From Anaerocolumna sp. (GTDB taxonomy: Bacteria > Bacillota > Clostridia > Lachnospirales > Lachnospiraceae): 19,122 nucleotides of DNA. Of this stretch, positions 7,768 through 16,015 are shown piece after piece. Under the pieces are notes generated by a model. It saw only the letters and a list, made by a program, of their open reading frames with translations. It was not told the DNA's origin and made no database searches. The position numbers and the translations under genes are program-made. Within the stretch, counting starts at the first letter, position 1. Each line of letters begins with the position of its first letter. The DNA is taken from the NCBI GenBank assembly GCA_029256035.1, contig JAQSYR010000016.1:1-19122 (forward strand). The letters are read 5' to 3'.

Positions 7768-7781
7768 ATTTGTTAACAAAT
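7768..7781. promoter_or_regulatory. Perfect 14-bp palindrome ATTTGTTAACAAAT
   Basis: It lies about 55 bases upstream of the -35 of the hydrolase promoter and shares its core with the palindrome at 7665-7674. It lacks the 4-base spacer of a clostridial Rex site. It is an operator candidate with no assigned regulator. Confidence 0.4.
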
Positions 7782-7970
7782 TATTTCACAGCTGTAACCA
7801 GAGGACTATTTATTAAAAGATTGTGTACTTTTACCTAGTAAAATATTCATTTTCTGAGTGAAAAATTTTCTCCCTATGAAGTAATCTTACAGAAATACTT
7901 AATTTCATGTAATTTGCTTGTCAGCCTCTGACCCCTACCTTAAATTGCATTAGTTAGAATATATAGAATA

Positions 7971-8006
7971 AAAAGAAAAAACCGGGATCCTATAAGGGAA
8001 TCCGGT
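7971..8006 (-). terminator. Terminator after the hisC-like gene
   Basis: The stem AACCGG...CCGGTT (7980-8006) is extended by an imperfect GAT.CC/GG.ATC section. On the minus strand it is followed by TTTTTTCTTTTTATT. It lies about 90 bases past the stop at 8097. Confidence 0.75.
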
Positions 8007-8096
8007 TCTCTCTTTGAAGTATAACTTTATTATCAACTATTAACTTAACACTTTTGATTCGTCAATTTTAAAGAATCAACATGAAATATTATGAAA

Positions 8097-9167
8097 TTAT
8101 GAATTGTTCTTACTTCTTACATATTCTTTTAAAAAATCCAGGAGGATTTTCATTTCTTCCTCCGTTCCAATGGTAATACGCAGGTAGTTATTAATTCTTG
8201 GCTTATTAAAATAACGAACGAAAATGTTTTTCGTACGTAATGCAGCAAAAATTTCAGCTGCTGGTATAAATTCATGGGTGGCAAATATAAAGTTAGCCTT
8301 GGATTCTGGCATGGAAAATCCAAGTTTCTTCATTTCTTCTATCACATATTCTCTGGTATTCACAATTTTATTAATGCATTCTTTAAAATATCTATCATCC
8401 TTTACAGCTTCAACTCCTAAATATAAAGAAGGCTGATTCATTGTATAGGAATTAACAGAGTATTTTACATTATGAAGTGCGCTTATTAAATCCGAATGCC
8501 CAATGGCATATCCAATTCTCATACCCGCCATAGAACGTGATTTGGAAAAGGTCTGAACAACCAATAAGTTATCATATTCCTTAATTAATTCCATAGCACT
8601 AGTACCGCCAAAATCAATGTAGGCTTCGTCTACTATAACGATAGAACGCTTATTGTGCTCTAAAATATCTCTAATAAATGATAAATCTTCACATACAGAG
8701 GTTGGAGCATTGGGATTGGCAATAACAATGCCCCCATTTTCCTTATAATAATCTTCTTTCTTAATGCGAAGAGTTTCATCTAGTGCTGGTGTTTCATAAG
8801 GTATTTTATAAAGTCCTGCCCATACATCATAAAACGAGTAAGTAATATCCGGAAATAAAATCGGCAAATTTGAATTGAAGAAGGTTAAAAATGCCATAGA
8901 AAGCACATCATCAGAGCCAACTCCAACGAAAACCTGATCTGTTCCTACCTTATAATAATCAGCTAATACATTACCTAATATTATTGATGTAGGATCCGGA
9001 TACAGTCTTAATTTATCAACATTAAATTCTTCCAAGGCTTTTAACACACCTGGTGCCGGGGGATATGGATTTTCATTGGTGTTTAACTTTACCATATCTG
9101 GTAAATTCGGTTGTTCCCCTGGTACATAAGGTACTACTTGTCTAATATTTTTTTCCCATTCTCTCAT
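8097..9167 (-). CDS. hisC: HisC-like aminotransferase (histidinol-phosphate aminotransferase family)
   Basis: This is a class I/II PLP enzyme of the histidinol-phosphate aminotransferase type, cytosolic, probably exchanging an amino group between glutamate and an imidazolyl or aromatic acceptor. The 356-residue product shows KLNTNENPYPP (27-37), NPNAPTS (151-157), DEAYIDF (180-186) and the PLP lysine in TFSKSRSMAGMRIGY (Lys209). The frame stays open to 9206, but the ATG at 9167 has GGAG six bases upstream. The ATG at 9206 belongs to a decayed copy of the same start region. No other his genes are near, so the true substrate is open: histidinol phosphate or an aromatic amino acid. It shares a transcript with the aminotransferase upstream. 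Confidence 0.85.
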   Translation of the reverse strand: MREWEKNIRQVVPYVPGEQPNLPDMVKLNTNENPYPPAPGVLKALEEFNVDKLRLYPDPTSIILGNVLADYYKVGTDQVFVGVGSDDVLSMAFLTFFNSNLPILFPDITYSFYDVWAGLYKIPYETPALDETLRIKKEDYYKENGGIVIANPNAPTSVCEDLSFIRDILEHNKRSIVIVDEAYIDFGGTSAMELIKEYDNLLVVQTFSKSRSMAGMRIGYAIGHSDLISALHNVKYSVNSYTMNQPSLYLGVEAVKDDRYFKECINKIVNTREYVIEEMKKLGFSMPESKANFIFATHEFIPAAEIFAALRTKNIFVRYFNKPRINNYLRITIGTEEEMKILLDFLKEYVRSKNNS

Positions 9168-9238
9168 TTCAGGCTCCATTCCTGCAATTTGCGCATCTTC
9201 TCTCATTTCGGACTACATTCCTGCAATTTGTGCATCTT
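9161..9238. repeat. 39-bp tandem duplication covering the hisC start region
   Basis: Two adjacent copies (9161-9199 and 9200-9238) are identical at 35 of 39 bases. The period equals 13 codons. The copy next to hisC holds the working Shine-Dalgarno site and ATG. The other copy has a change that turns GGAG into GTAG, destroying that site and creating an in-frame TAG (9213-9215). The duplication ends at the stop codon of the preceding aminotransferase. Confidence 0.9.
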
Positions 9239-10425
9239 TACTTTTTATATTCTTCTGCTAGTTTTTTGAATCCTGGCAATGATCGCTCTATGGTAGAATA
9301 ATCAACACAATAAGCGATTCTGCAATATCCGGGGCACCCAAAAGATGAACCAGGAACAATAAGAATATTATGTTTTTTTGCAGCATTAGCAAATGCCTTG
9401 TCGTCATCTTCCAAAGCCTTTACAAACAGATAAAAGGCTCCCTGGGGCTTAACGCAGGTATATCCATATTCAATCAGACTATGATATAAGAGCTCACGGT
9501 TGCGATTGTATGCATTGATATCAATTTCTGCATCCAGACATTTTGCCACAACCCTTTGCATTAAGGAAGGGGCATTTACATATCCCAAAATACGATTTGC
9601 TACATTGGCTCCACCGGATACTTCAGCAAAATCATCTACTTCACTAGGTATTACCAAGTAACCGATTCTTTCTCCCGGTAAGGATAGTGATTTACTAAAG
9701 GAATATCCAACAATGGTATTCTTATAATACTTGGTCAAATAAGGTACCTGGATTCCATCATAGGCAAGTTCTCTATAAGGTTCATCTGCAATCAAATAAA
9801 TGGATGTACCAAGTTCCTTCTCCTTGCGACTCATAATAGCTGCAAGTTCTACAATTGTCTCTTCCGAATAAACTACACCTGTTGGATTATTTGGAGTATT
9901 AATAATTACAGCTTTGGTGGTTTCATTAATTTTATTTTCAAATTCCCTTAGATTAGGCTGAAAATTAATTGTATTAGGAGGAACTACTACTAATTCACCG
10001 TTAAAATTATCTACATAATTTCGGTATTCTCCAAAGAAAGGAGCAAATGTTATGACTTGATCCCCAGGATTGAGTAGTGTTTTTAATATAACATTCAAAC
10101 CGCCAGCCGCTCCTACCGTCATTAAAATGTTTTCTGCATGAAAGGAAGTAGCAAACTTTCTATTTATGGATTTTGCAATTCCATCTCTTACATCTTCATA
10201 TCCAGAATTGTTCATATACCCGTGAACAAGATTGGTATCTTCCGTATTAATAATATCAAGAATTGCTTCCTTAATCTCTTGTGGAGGCTTGGCACTTGGA
10301 TTACCCAGACTAAAATCATACACATTTTCAGCCCCATAGATGGCAGCCAGCTTCTTACCCTCTTCAAACATTGCACGGATTACAGAACTGTTTTGAACCA
10401 GTCCAACCATTTTTTTTGAAATCAT
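9238..10425 (-). CDS. PLP-dependent class I aminotransferase (aspartate/aromatic type)
   Basis: This is a cytosolic fold-type I transaminase of 395 residues. Motifs are SLGNPSAKPP near 39-48, the INTPNNPTGVVY loop (NNPTG at 179-183), the DEPYREL stretch (214-220) and the PLP-binding lysine in YSFSKSLSLPGERIGY (Lys245). The conserved arginine of the C-terminal domain probably sits in GYCRIAY. The family includes aspartate, alanine and aromatic aminotransferases, and the sequence alone does not settle the substrate. The ATG at 10425 has GAGGG six bases upstream, so I prefer it to the ATG at 10449, which has no ribosome site. It is the first of a two-gene unit with the HisC-like enzyme. I could not find a convincing promoter in 10450-10538. 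Confidence 0.88.
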   Translation of the reverse strand: MISKKMVGLVQNSSVIRAMFEEGKKLAAIYGAENVYDFSLGNPSAKPPQEIKEAILDIINTEDTNLVHGYMNNSGYEDVRDGIAKSINRKFATSFHAENILMTVGAAGGLNVILKTLLNPGDQVITFAPFFGEYRNYVDNFNGELVVVPPNTINFQPNLREFENKINETTKAVIINTPNNPTGVVYSEETIVELAAIMSRKEKELGTSIYLIADEPYRELAYDGIQVPYLTKYYKNTIVGYSFSKSLSLPGERIGYLVIPSEVDDFAEVSGGANVANRILGYVNAPSLMQRVVAKCLDAEIDINAYNRNRELLYHSLIEYGYTCVKPQGAFYLFVKALEDDDKAFANAAKKHNILIVPGSSFGCPGYCRIAYCVDYSTIERSLPGFKKLAEEYKK

Positions 10426-10537
10426 GTTTTGCCCTCTTTCTTTCTGCATTTATTATCAGTAACTTCTGTCAGTATCCATATAATAACGTACTGTTCTAAA
10501 TCTTTACTGTGTCCAAAAATATTATAATAAGATTACA

Positions 10538-10587
10538 ATAAAAAGGAGGTTGTTGCAAGCAAAAAATTGGCTTGTTGCAACAACCCC
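10538..10587 (-). terminator. Terminator after the cytidylate-kinase-like gene
   Basis: The stem GGTTGTTGCA...AGC pairs with GCTTG...TGCAACAACC (10548-10560 with 10571-10586, with a small bulge) around an A-rich loop. On the minus strand it runs into CCTTTTTATTG. It closes the liv operon about 45 bases past its last gene. Confidence 0.8.
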
Positions 10588-10633
10588 TCTAGCTGTTTAC
10601 TTAACACATAATGGATAATACCTGACTGATTTC

Positions 10634-11254
10634 TTACTTTAAGCGAATGTCAATGTAACTCTTTACAATTTCTACGCACTTATCAAATCCAAGTTGTTTT
10701 GTATCAAGGCACAAGTCATAATTTTTAACATCTTCCCATTTTCTACCAGTGTAGTATTTGTAATATTCAGCTCTTCTACGATCTGTTTCTATTACTTTCT
10801 TCTCTAATTCTTTTGGAGAAAGAGTGAACATATCTTTTAATCTAATGACACAATCTTCTAAAGATGCATGGACAAATATTTTAATTACATTGGGATTGTC
10901 TCTTAAAATATAGTCTGCACATCTGCCAACAATAACACAGGATTCTTCTTCTGCAAGATCTTTAATTACTTTAGCCTGAAGGTTAAATAAGTTATCATTA
11001 GAAATAAAATCTTCCTTATCTGGAGGAATTAATTCGCCCTTATATTCTTTCTTAATTACTTTATATAATAGGCTTTGTTTTAATTGTTCATCCACTCTCC
11101 CAAATAAGTCTTCATTAATTCCACTATCATCGGATGCCAGTCGTAGAAGCTCTCTATCATAATAGTGAATTCCTAACTCTTCTGCTAACATCTTTCCAAT
11201 TGTTTTACCACCACTACCATAACCTCTAGCGATTGTAATTACAAAATGCTTCAT
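10634..11254 (-). CDS. Cytidylate-kinase-like family protein
   Basis: This is a P-loop nucleoside-monophosphate-kinase-fold protein of 206 residues, of the cytidylate-kinase-like family that is distinct from housekeeping Cmk. The P-loop is GYGSGGKTIG (11-20), followed by the DREL segment typical of this family (YYDRELLRLA, 31-40), CVIVGRCADYIL in the middle and a lid-like DRRRAEYYKYYTGRKW segment. The substrate has not been shown for this group as far as I know, so CMP phosphorylation is an inference. The start at 11254 has AGGAGG six bases upstream. The frame extends to 11269, but that ATG overlaps the ribosome site. It starts 25 bases after livF stops and is the last gene of the liv operon, an unexpected partner for a transporter. 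Confidence 0.85.
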   Translation of the reverse strand: MKHFVITIARGYGSGGKTIGKMLAEELGIHYYDRELLRLASDDSGINEDLFGRVDEQLKQSLLYKVIKKEYKGELIPPDKEDFISNDNLFNLQAKVIKDLAEEESCVIVGRCADYILRDNPNVIKIFVHASLEDCVIRLKDMFTLSPKELEKKVIETDRRRAEYYKYYTGRKWEDVKNYDLCLDTKQLGFDKCVEIVKSYIDIRLK

Positions 11255-11279
11255 AGAAAACCTCCTCATTATGGATAGT

Positions 11280-11990
11280 TTATTCTCCTAAATATGCCTT
11301 CTTAACGGAATCATCATTCATTAATTCTTTGGCATCTCCACTTAATACTATATTTCCTGTTTCTAATACATATGCACGATCAGCAATGGATAATGCCTTT
11401 TTTGCATTCTGTTCTACTAATAATACAGTAGTACCACTTTCACTAATTTCCCTGATAATATCAAAAATTTCAGATACAAATAATGGAGAAAGACCCATAG
11501 AAGGTTCATCCATTAAAATGATTCTTGGATGAGACATAAGTGCCCTTCCCATAGCTAGCATCTGCTGTTCACCACCACTTAGTGTACCAGCTATCTGATT
11601 TTTTCTCTCTTTTAATCGTGGAAATCTTTTATATATCATTTCCAGTGTATTATCGATCTCTTTCTTGTCACTTCGGGTATAAGCTCCCATTTTGAGATTC
11701 TCCAACACTGTTAATTCAGCAAAGATTCTTCTTCCTTCCGGCACATGAGCCATACCCAAAGAAACTATCTTGTGGGCAGGAATTTTTATTAAGTCATTAC
11801 CTTCAAAGTCAATACTTCCGGATTTGGGAGAAATTAAACCGGTTATGGTATGCAAAATTGTTGTTTTGCCTGCACCATTGGCTCCAATCAGTGCTATTAC
11901 TTCACCTTCATTCACTTCAAAGGAGATTCCTTTTATCGCCTGAATTACTCCATAATATACATTTAAATCTTTAATTGTTAACATTGCCAT
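11280..11990 (-). CDS. livF: Branched-chain amino-acid ABC transporter ATP-binding protein LivF
   Basis: This is one of two ATPases that power import of leucine, isoleucine and valine, on the inner face of the membrane. The 236-residue product is typical in length. It has Walker A GANGAGKTT (36-44), the signature LSGGEQQ (137-143), Walker B ILMDEPS (158-164), then the GLSP D-loop region and the switch histidine position filled in LLVEQNAKKA (Gln, normal for LivF). GMAHVPEGRRIF (79-90) is the LivF-type hallmark. The ATG at 11990 has GGGAG eight bases upstream; a second ATG two codons on is possible. It follows livG with a short spacer in the operon livJ-livH-livM-livG-livF. Confidence 0.96.
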   Translation of the reverse strand: MAMLTIKDLNVYYGVIQAIKGISFEVNEGEVIALIGANGAGKTTILHTITGLISPKSGSIDFEGNDLIKIPAHKIVSLGMAHVPEGRRIFAELTVLENLKMGAYTRSDKKEIDNTLEMIYKRFPRLKERKNQIAGTLSGGEQQMLAMGRALMSHPRIILMDEPSMGLSPLFVSEIFDIIREISESGTTVLLVEQNAKKALSIADRAYVLETGNIVLSGDAKELMNDDSVKKAYLGE

Positions 11991-12018
11991 CGGAATTACT
12001 CCCTCCTTTTATATCACA

Positions 12019-12777
12019 TCATTCACCAAGGTAAGCTGTGATTACCTCAGGATTATTTAGTACTTCTTCAGGAACTCCGGTTGCAAGCTCTGTACCAAAA
12101 TTAAGAACTAATATTTTCTCACAGATACCAGTAACCAGTTTCATATCATGTTCTATTAATAAAATAGTTATGTTATACTTATCACGCACAAGACGAATGG
12201 TTTCCATTAGTTCTGCTGTCTCATTAGGATTCATTCCTGCAGCTGGCTCATCTAATAATAATAACTTAGGATTGGTAGCAAGTCCTCTGGCTATCTCCAA
12301 CTTTCTCTGCTTACCATATGGCAGGTTACTTGCCAGGTAAGAAGCCTGCCCGTCTAAATCAAATACTTTTAAAATCTCCATTGCCTTTTCATTCATCTGC
12401 TTCTCTAACTGATAGTAACTTGAAGTACGAAAAAAGCTGGTAATCAATGAATATTTTACTTGATTGTGTAGGGCTGCTTTTACATTATCTAAAACTGTCA
12501 TCTTTTTGAACAATCGGATATTCTGAAAGGTTCTGGCAATACCGGTTTGGCAGATTTCAGAAGGAGACTTGCCTACTATATCTACTCCATCTAGCTTTAT
12601 TGTACCTGTAGTTGGACGGTATACCCCTGTTAATAGGTTAAAGATGGTTGTTTTTCCTGCTCCATTTGGTCCTATGAGGCCATATAATTGGCCTTTTTCT
12701 ATATTAAGATTGACATCATCAACTGCTCTGAGTCCCCCAAAGGAAATTCCTAAGTTTTTTACTTCCAATAAAGACAT
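12019..12777 (-). CDS. livG: Branched-chain amino-acid ABC transporter ATP-binding protein LivG
   Basis: This is the second ATPase of the transporter, 252 residues. It has Walker A GPNGAGKTT (36-44), GIARTFQNIRLF (79-90, a LivG hallmark), the family's modified signature LPYGKQRK (152-159), Walker B LLLLDEPAAG (172-181) and the switch histidine in LLIEHDMKLV. I use the ATG at 12777, preceded by AGGTGG at five bases, because it gives the usual N-terminus MSLLEVKNLGISFGG. A GTG three codons upstream (12786) with AAGGA five bases before it is also possible. It follows livM by 17 bases. The substrate assignment rests on the complete liv gene set, not on a direct test. Confidence 0.95.
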   Translation of the reverse strand: MSLLEVKNLGISFGGLRAVDDVNLNIEKGQLYGLIGPNGAGKTTIFNLLTGVYRPTTGTIKLDGVDIVGKSPSEICQTGIARTFQNIRLFKKMTVLDNVKAALHNQVKYSLITSFFRTSSYYQLEKQMNEKAMEILKVFDLDGQASYLASNLPYGKQRKLEIARGLATNPKLLLLDEPAAGMNPNETAELMETIRLVRDKYNITILLIEHDMKLVTGICEKILVLNFGTELATGVPEEVLNNPEVITAYLGE

Positions 12778-12794
12778 ACAATCCACCTTCTTCC

Positions 12795-13784
12795 TTATTT
12801 CGCTTTATTTCTGGTTAGCTTCGGCAATTTAGGCAACTTGCCGCTTTCTTCTAATCTTGTTCGAATACCTGATGAGTTAAATAACATCATTGCGATTAAA
12901 ACAACTGCATATAATAACATTCTAAAATCATCTGCTGCACGTAGTACCTCAGGTAAAAAAGTAAGAATGGCTGCTGCAATTATGGAACCTCGAATACTAC
13001 CCATTCCACCTAATACCACAATAACCAGTATCTCAATGGATTTATTATAGTCAAAATCTGCTGGCTTTAGAACACTTAAGTTGTGTCCATAAAGCACACC
13101 TGCAATACCAGCAAAAAATGCAGCTATAACAAAAGCCATAACTTTATATTTACTAACTTTAAGGCCAATAGATTCTGCTGCCACATAGTTATCACGGATT
13201 GCAGAAATTGCTCTTCCATGTCTTGAATTCACAAGATTATAAATAATGATTATAGTTAAGACAACCATAGCATAAACCCAGACATAATTAGTGTAACGAG
13301 GTATTTTAGATAACCCCATAGCTCCCCCTGTAATACCAAGGAAATTAATAATTGATCGAATAATTTCATTAAATGCCAATGTAACAATTGCCAGGTAATC
13401 TCCTTTTAGACGTAAAACAGGAACACCAATTAATACACCAAAAATTGCAGCAATGGAACCACCAACAATTAATGCAATAATAAACTCAGCAACTTCAGGC
13501 ATATTTAGATTAAGTGTAATTAAAGCTCCTGTATAAGCTCCAATTGCCATAAATCCAGCATGACCTAAAGATAATTCTCCCAAGAACCCAGTAGTTAAGT
13601 TTAACGAAACCGCCAAAATGATATAAATGCCAATAGGTACAATCAATGATTTATACTGACGATTTAAAAGACTTCCTTCTGCTAATAACATAACTACGAA
13701 AAAGCCAAGAATAATTCCTGCTGTTATGAAAAGATTTTTCTTAGTAAATGCACTATGGTTTTTATTACTTTTTATATTCTGCAT
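12795..13784 (-). CDS. livM: Branched-chain amino-acid ABC transporter permease LivM
   Basis: This is one of the two integral-membrane channel subunits, 329 residues with about eight to ten hydrophobic segments starting near residue 18. The motif LNLTTGFLGELSLGHAGFMAIGAYTGA and the later VVLGGMGSIRGSIIAA, the coupling region that contacts the ATPases, are those of LivM. A polar 15-residue N-terminus precedes the first membrane segment. The ATG at 13784 has AGGTGG close upstream and leaves seven bases after the livH stop. The frame extends to a TTG at 13820 inside livH, but I see no reason to use that. Confidence 0.95.
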   Translation of the reverse strand: MQNIKSNKNHSAFTKKNLFITAGIILGFFVVMLLAEGSLLNRQYKSLIVPIGIYIILAVSLNLTTGFLGELSLGHAGFMAIGAYTGALITLNLNMPEVAEFIIALIVGGSIAAIFGVLIGVPVLRLKGDYLAIVTLAFNEIIRSIINFLGITGGAMGLSKIPRYTNYVWVYAMVVLTIIIIYNLVNSRHGRAISAIRDNYVAAESIGLKVSKYKVMAFVIAAFFAGIAGVLYGHNLSVLKPADFDYNKSIEILVIVVLGGMGSIRGSIIAAAILTFLPEVLRAADDFRMLLYAVVLIAMMLFNSSGIRTRLEESGKLPKLPKLTRNKAK

Positions 13785-13791
13785 GTCCCAC

Positions 13792-14670
13792 CTACACTTT
13801 CTCAATTCTGTTCTTGCCAAGAAGTCCTGATGGTTTCACCAGAAGAACTAGAACTAATACACCAAAAACAATTGCATCTGTAAGTTCTGAAGATATATAG
13901 GCTTTTGATATGCTTTCAATAACGCCAAGTAATACTCCGCCAATCATAGCACCAGGTACACTTCCAATACCACCTAATACTGCGGCTACAAATGCCTTAA
14001 TTCCAGGAAGGGCTCCCAATGTTGGTTTGATAGACTGATACTGACAGACAAATAAAATTCCTGCAACTGCTGCTAAAGCAGAACCAATAGCAAATGTCAT
14101 AGAAATTGTTTTGTTAACATTAATTCCCATTAGCTGTGCCGCTGCCTTATCTTCTGAAACTGCTCTCATTGCGCTTCCGGCTTTGGTTTTACTAATAAAC
14201 AGACTAAGAGCAATCATACAGATTAAGGTCACAAGTAATGTAACCAGCGTCACTCCAGAGACTGCAATATCACCAATTTTTACAGTCTTTACATTTATTA
14301 TTGACTTAAATGCAATGGGATTCGCATTAAATATTAAAAGGGCTAAACTTTGTAAAAGAAAACTCATTCCAATTGCAGTAATTAACACTGCTAAAGAAGG
14401 TGCCTTTCTTAATGGTTTATAAGCAATTTTCTCAATTGTAATACCAAGGACCGCACAGAAAGTAATTGTGATAGCTACTGCTGCTATTACAGGAAGTTTA
14501 AACTGCACTACTGTAACATACAATACATAAGCACCTACCATTATAATATCTCCATGGGCGAAATTAATCATTTTGGCAATACCATAAACCATGGTATAAC
14601 CTAAGGCAATTAACGCATAGATACTACCTGTACCTAATCCGTTTATTAATTGTTCTAGTACACTTCCCAT
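13792..14670 (-). CDS. livH: Branched-chain amino-acid ABC transporter permease LivH
   Basis: This is the partner permease of LivM, 292 residues, of normal length and almost wholly hydrophobic, with about eight membrane segments. The N-terminus GLGTGSIYALIALGYTMVYG followed by MINFAHGDI is diagnostic. The VLGGIGSVPGAMIGG segment near the C-terminus is the ATPase contact loop. The start has AGGTG seven bases upstream. It lies 177 bases downstream of livJ, across two large stem-loops that may set the ratio of binding protein to channel. Nothing is abnormal in the protein. Confidence 0.96.
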   Translation of the reverse strand: MGSVLEQLINGLGTGSIYALIALGYTMVYGIAKMINFAHGDIIMVGAYVLYVTVVQFKLPVIAAVAITITFCAVLGITIEKIAYKPLRKAPSLAVLITAIGMSFLLQSLALLIFNANPIAFKSIINVKTVKIGDIAVSGVTLVTLLVTLICMIALSLFISKTKAGSAMRAVSEDKAAAQLMGINVNKTISMTFAIGSALAAVAGILFVCQYQSIKPTLGALPGIKAFVAAVLGGIGSVPGAMIGGVLLGVIESISKAYISSELTDAIVFGVLVLVLLVKPSGLLGKNRIEKV

Positions 14671-14694
14671 ATAATTTCACCTCTTTCTTTCTAT

Positions 14695-14749
14695 TTCTGA
14701 ATTGCTTCGTTAGGCTCAGAGTTTCTGCGCTTAACGAAGGAACTCAGAA
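14695..14749 (-). other. Intercistronic stem-loop 2, just before livH
   Basis: An 18-pair stem (14695-14712 with 14732-14749) encloses a 19-base loop. In the minus-strand RNA only one pair is unpaired (C opposite C) and one is a G-U wobble, which would be A-C if the plus strand were transcribed. No U-run follows. The loop can form a small CAGA/TCTG hairpin. It ends a few bases before the livH ribosome site. Confidence 0.65.
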
Positions 14750-14767
14750 TTTTCAATATAAAACGTG

Positions 14768-14811
14768 AATAAGAACAAAAGGAGTTTAGGTTCTCTCCTT
14801 TTGCCCTTATT
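14768..14811 (-). other. Intercistronic stem-loop 1, after livJ
   Basis: A perfect 9-bp stem (14776-14784 with 14795-14803) has a 10-base loop. Beyond a 2x2 internal loop it is extended by 6 bp (14768-14773 with 14806-14811). It lies just past the livJ stop. The tract after it (CACGTTTTATA) is not a proper U-run, so it may be a leaky terminator or an mRNA 3'-end stabiliser for livJ. Confidence 0.6.
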
Positions 14812-14847
14812 ATTATTGTTTAACTTTTTGTATAAATATATTTTATA

Positions 14848-15993
14848 TTATTTTACTAAAGTATATTCTCCATTGGTAATCTGAACAAATTTTGCTCCTT
14901 TATTTGGTTCACCTTCTGCAGTAAATGTAACGCTTCCAGTTAATCCTTCTACCTGAATTTCAGTCATAGCTGCTATTAATGCTTCGCTATCTGTTGAACC
15001 AGCTTTTTCAAGAGCTGCTTTCATAACATATACAGTATCATAACCATCTGCTGCAAACTGGTCAGGAACTGCCTTATAAGCTTCATCATATGCCTTAACA
15101 AATGCCTGAACTGCTGGGTTCTCATCTGTAGCAAGGAATGGGCTTAAGAATACTGCGCCTTCTAATACTGCAGGATCTACTACCTGTGCTAATACGCCAT
15201 CCCAACCGTCGGAGCCAAGATATGGAAGACTCATACCTAATTCAGCTGCCTGAGTTGTGATAAATGCTGCATCTCCATAATAAACAGGTGCAAAAATAAT
15301 TTCTGCATCTGTACCTTTGATTTTAGTTAACTGAGTTTTAAAATCTACAGCTCCCTTTTCAAAAGATTCTTCTGCTACAATTTCGCCGCCAAGTGCAGCA
15401 ACTTCTTCTACAAATGCTGCTTTAACACCAGTACTGTATTCATCTGCATTGTTAAAGATTACTGCAATTTTCTTAAGACCTAAATCTTCTACTGCATAAC
15501 GAGCCATTGTCTGTCCCTGTAGTGGATCTGTAAAACATAATCTGAAGGCATTTGGCCATTCTGTAAGTCCTGCTGCAGAACCTGATGGAGTCACTTGAAG
15601 GATACCATCTTCTGCAATTTTTTCACCAATTGCTAAACCTGCACCACTGGTAACTGTTCCAAGAAGCGCCTGAGCACCCTCATCCATTAATGTATTGTAT
15701 GCGGATAATGCTGTTTCACCGGATGCTTCATCATCTTTAAAATTTAACTTTAATGTTAATGTCTGATCGCCTACTTTAACTCCGCCAGCAGCATTAATTT
15801 CGTTAATGGCGATTTCTGCACCCTGTTTTACTGAAATACCGTAAGAAGCAGCTTCCCCTGAGAGTGGTCCAAGTCCACCAATAATAAATTCTGTAGAATC
15901 ACTTCCACTTTTCTGACCGCATCCTGCTAATAAACTAACAGTTAATGCTGATATTAATCCTAAGCTTAATATCTTTTTTAAACTTTTTTTCAT
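14848..15993 (-). CDS. livJ: Branched-chain amino-acid ABC transporter substrate-binding lipoprotein
   Basis: This is the extracytoplasmic receptor that delivers branched-chain amino acids to LivHM, anchored to the membrane by lipid. The 381-residue precursor has a lysine-rich start (MKKSLKKIL), a hydrophobic core and the lipobox LAGC with the lipidated Cys25. The mature part follows the periplasmic-binding-protein type I fold, with IGGLGPLSGEAASYG and AAGG near its N-terminus. I use the ATG at 15993 with AAAGGAGG seven bases upstream. A frame open to 16056 has no such site and would bury the signal peptide. It is first in the operon, separated from the rest by two stem-loops, as expected for a subunit needed in excess. 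Exact ligand (Leu, Ile, Val or another amino acid) is inferred. Confidence 0.95.
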   Translation of the reverse strand: MKKSLKKILSLGLISALTVSLLAGCGQKSGSDSTEFIIGGLGPLSGEAASYGISVKQGAEIAINEINAAGGVKVGDQTLTLKLNFKDDEASGETALSAYNTLMDEGAQALLGTVTSGAGLAIGEKIAEDGILQVTPSGSAAGLTEWPNAFRLCFTDPLQGQTMARYAVEDLGLKKIAVIFNNADEYSTGVKAAFVEEVAALGGEIVAEESFEKGAVDFKTQLTKIKGTDAEIIFAPVYYGDAAFITTQAAELGMSLPYLGSDGWDGVLAQVVDPAVLEGAVFLSPFLATDENPAVQAFVKAYDEAYKAVPDQFAADGYDTVYVMKAALEKAGSTDSEALIAAMTEIQVEGLTGSVTFTAEGEPNKGAKFVQITNGEYTLVK

Positions 15994-16015
15994 AATAAAT
16001 CCTCCTTTAATATAT

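Larger units (their letters stand above)
7614..8096. other. 483-base non-coding stretch before the hydrolase gene
   Basis: I see no coding sequence on either strand. It holds the hydrolase promoter (7685-7712), two GTTAAC-centred palindromes (7665-7674 and 7768-7781), the imperfect dyad TTACAGCTGTGAA (minus strand) next to the second, a tiny hairpin GTCAG-AGG-CTGAC (7920-7932) and the terminator of the hisC-like gene (7971-8006). No known riboswitch was recognised. Confidence 0.5.

Noticed and set aside
7768..7790. A Rex (redox) operator upstream of the hydrolase
   Set aside because: The clostridial Rex site has two half-sites separated by about four bases. Here the halves TTGTTAA and TTAACAA overlap with no spacer.
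8097..9206. A histidine biosynthesis operon
   Set aside because: Only a HisC-like enzyme is present. No other his gene lies within the window.
14746..14762. A CodY box (AATTTTC-type) between livJ and livH
   Set aside because: Only about 10 of 15 positions match the consensus, and the sequence is better explained as part of the stem-loop region.
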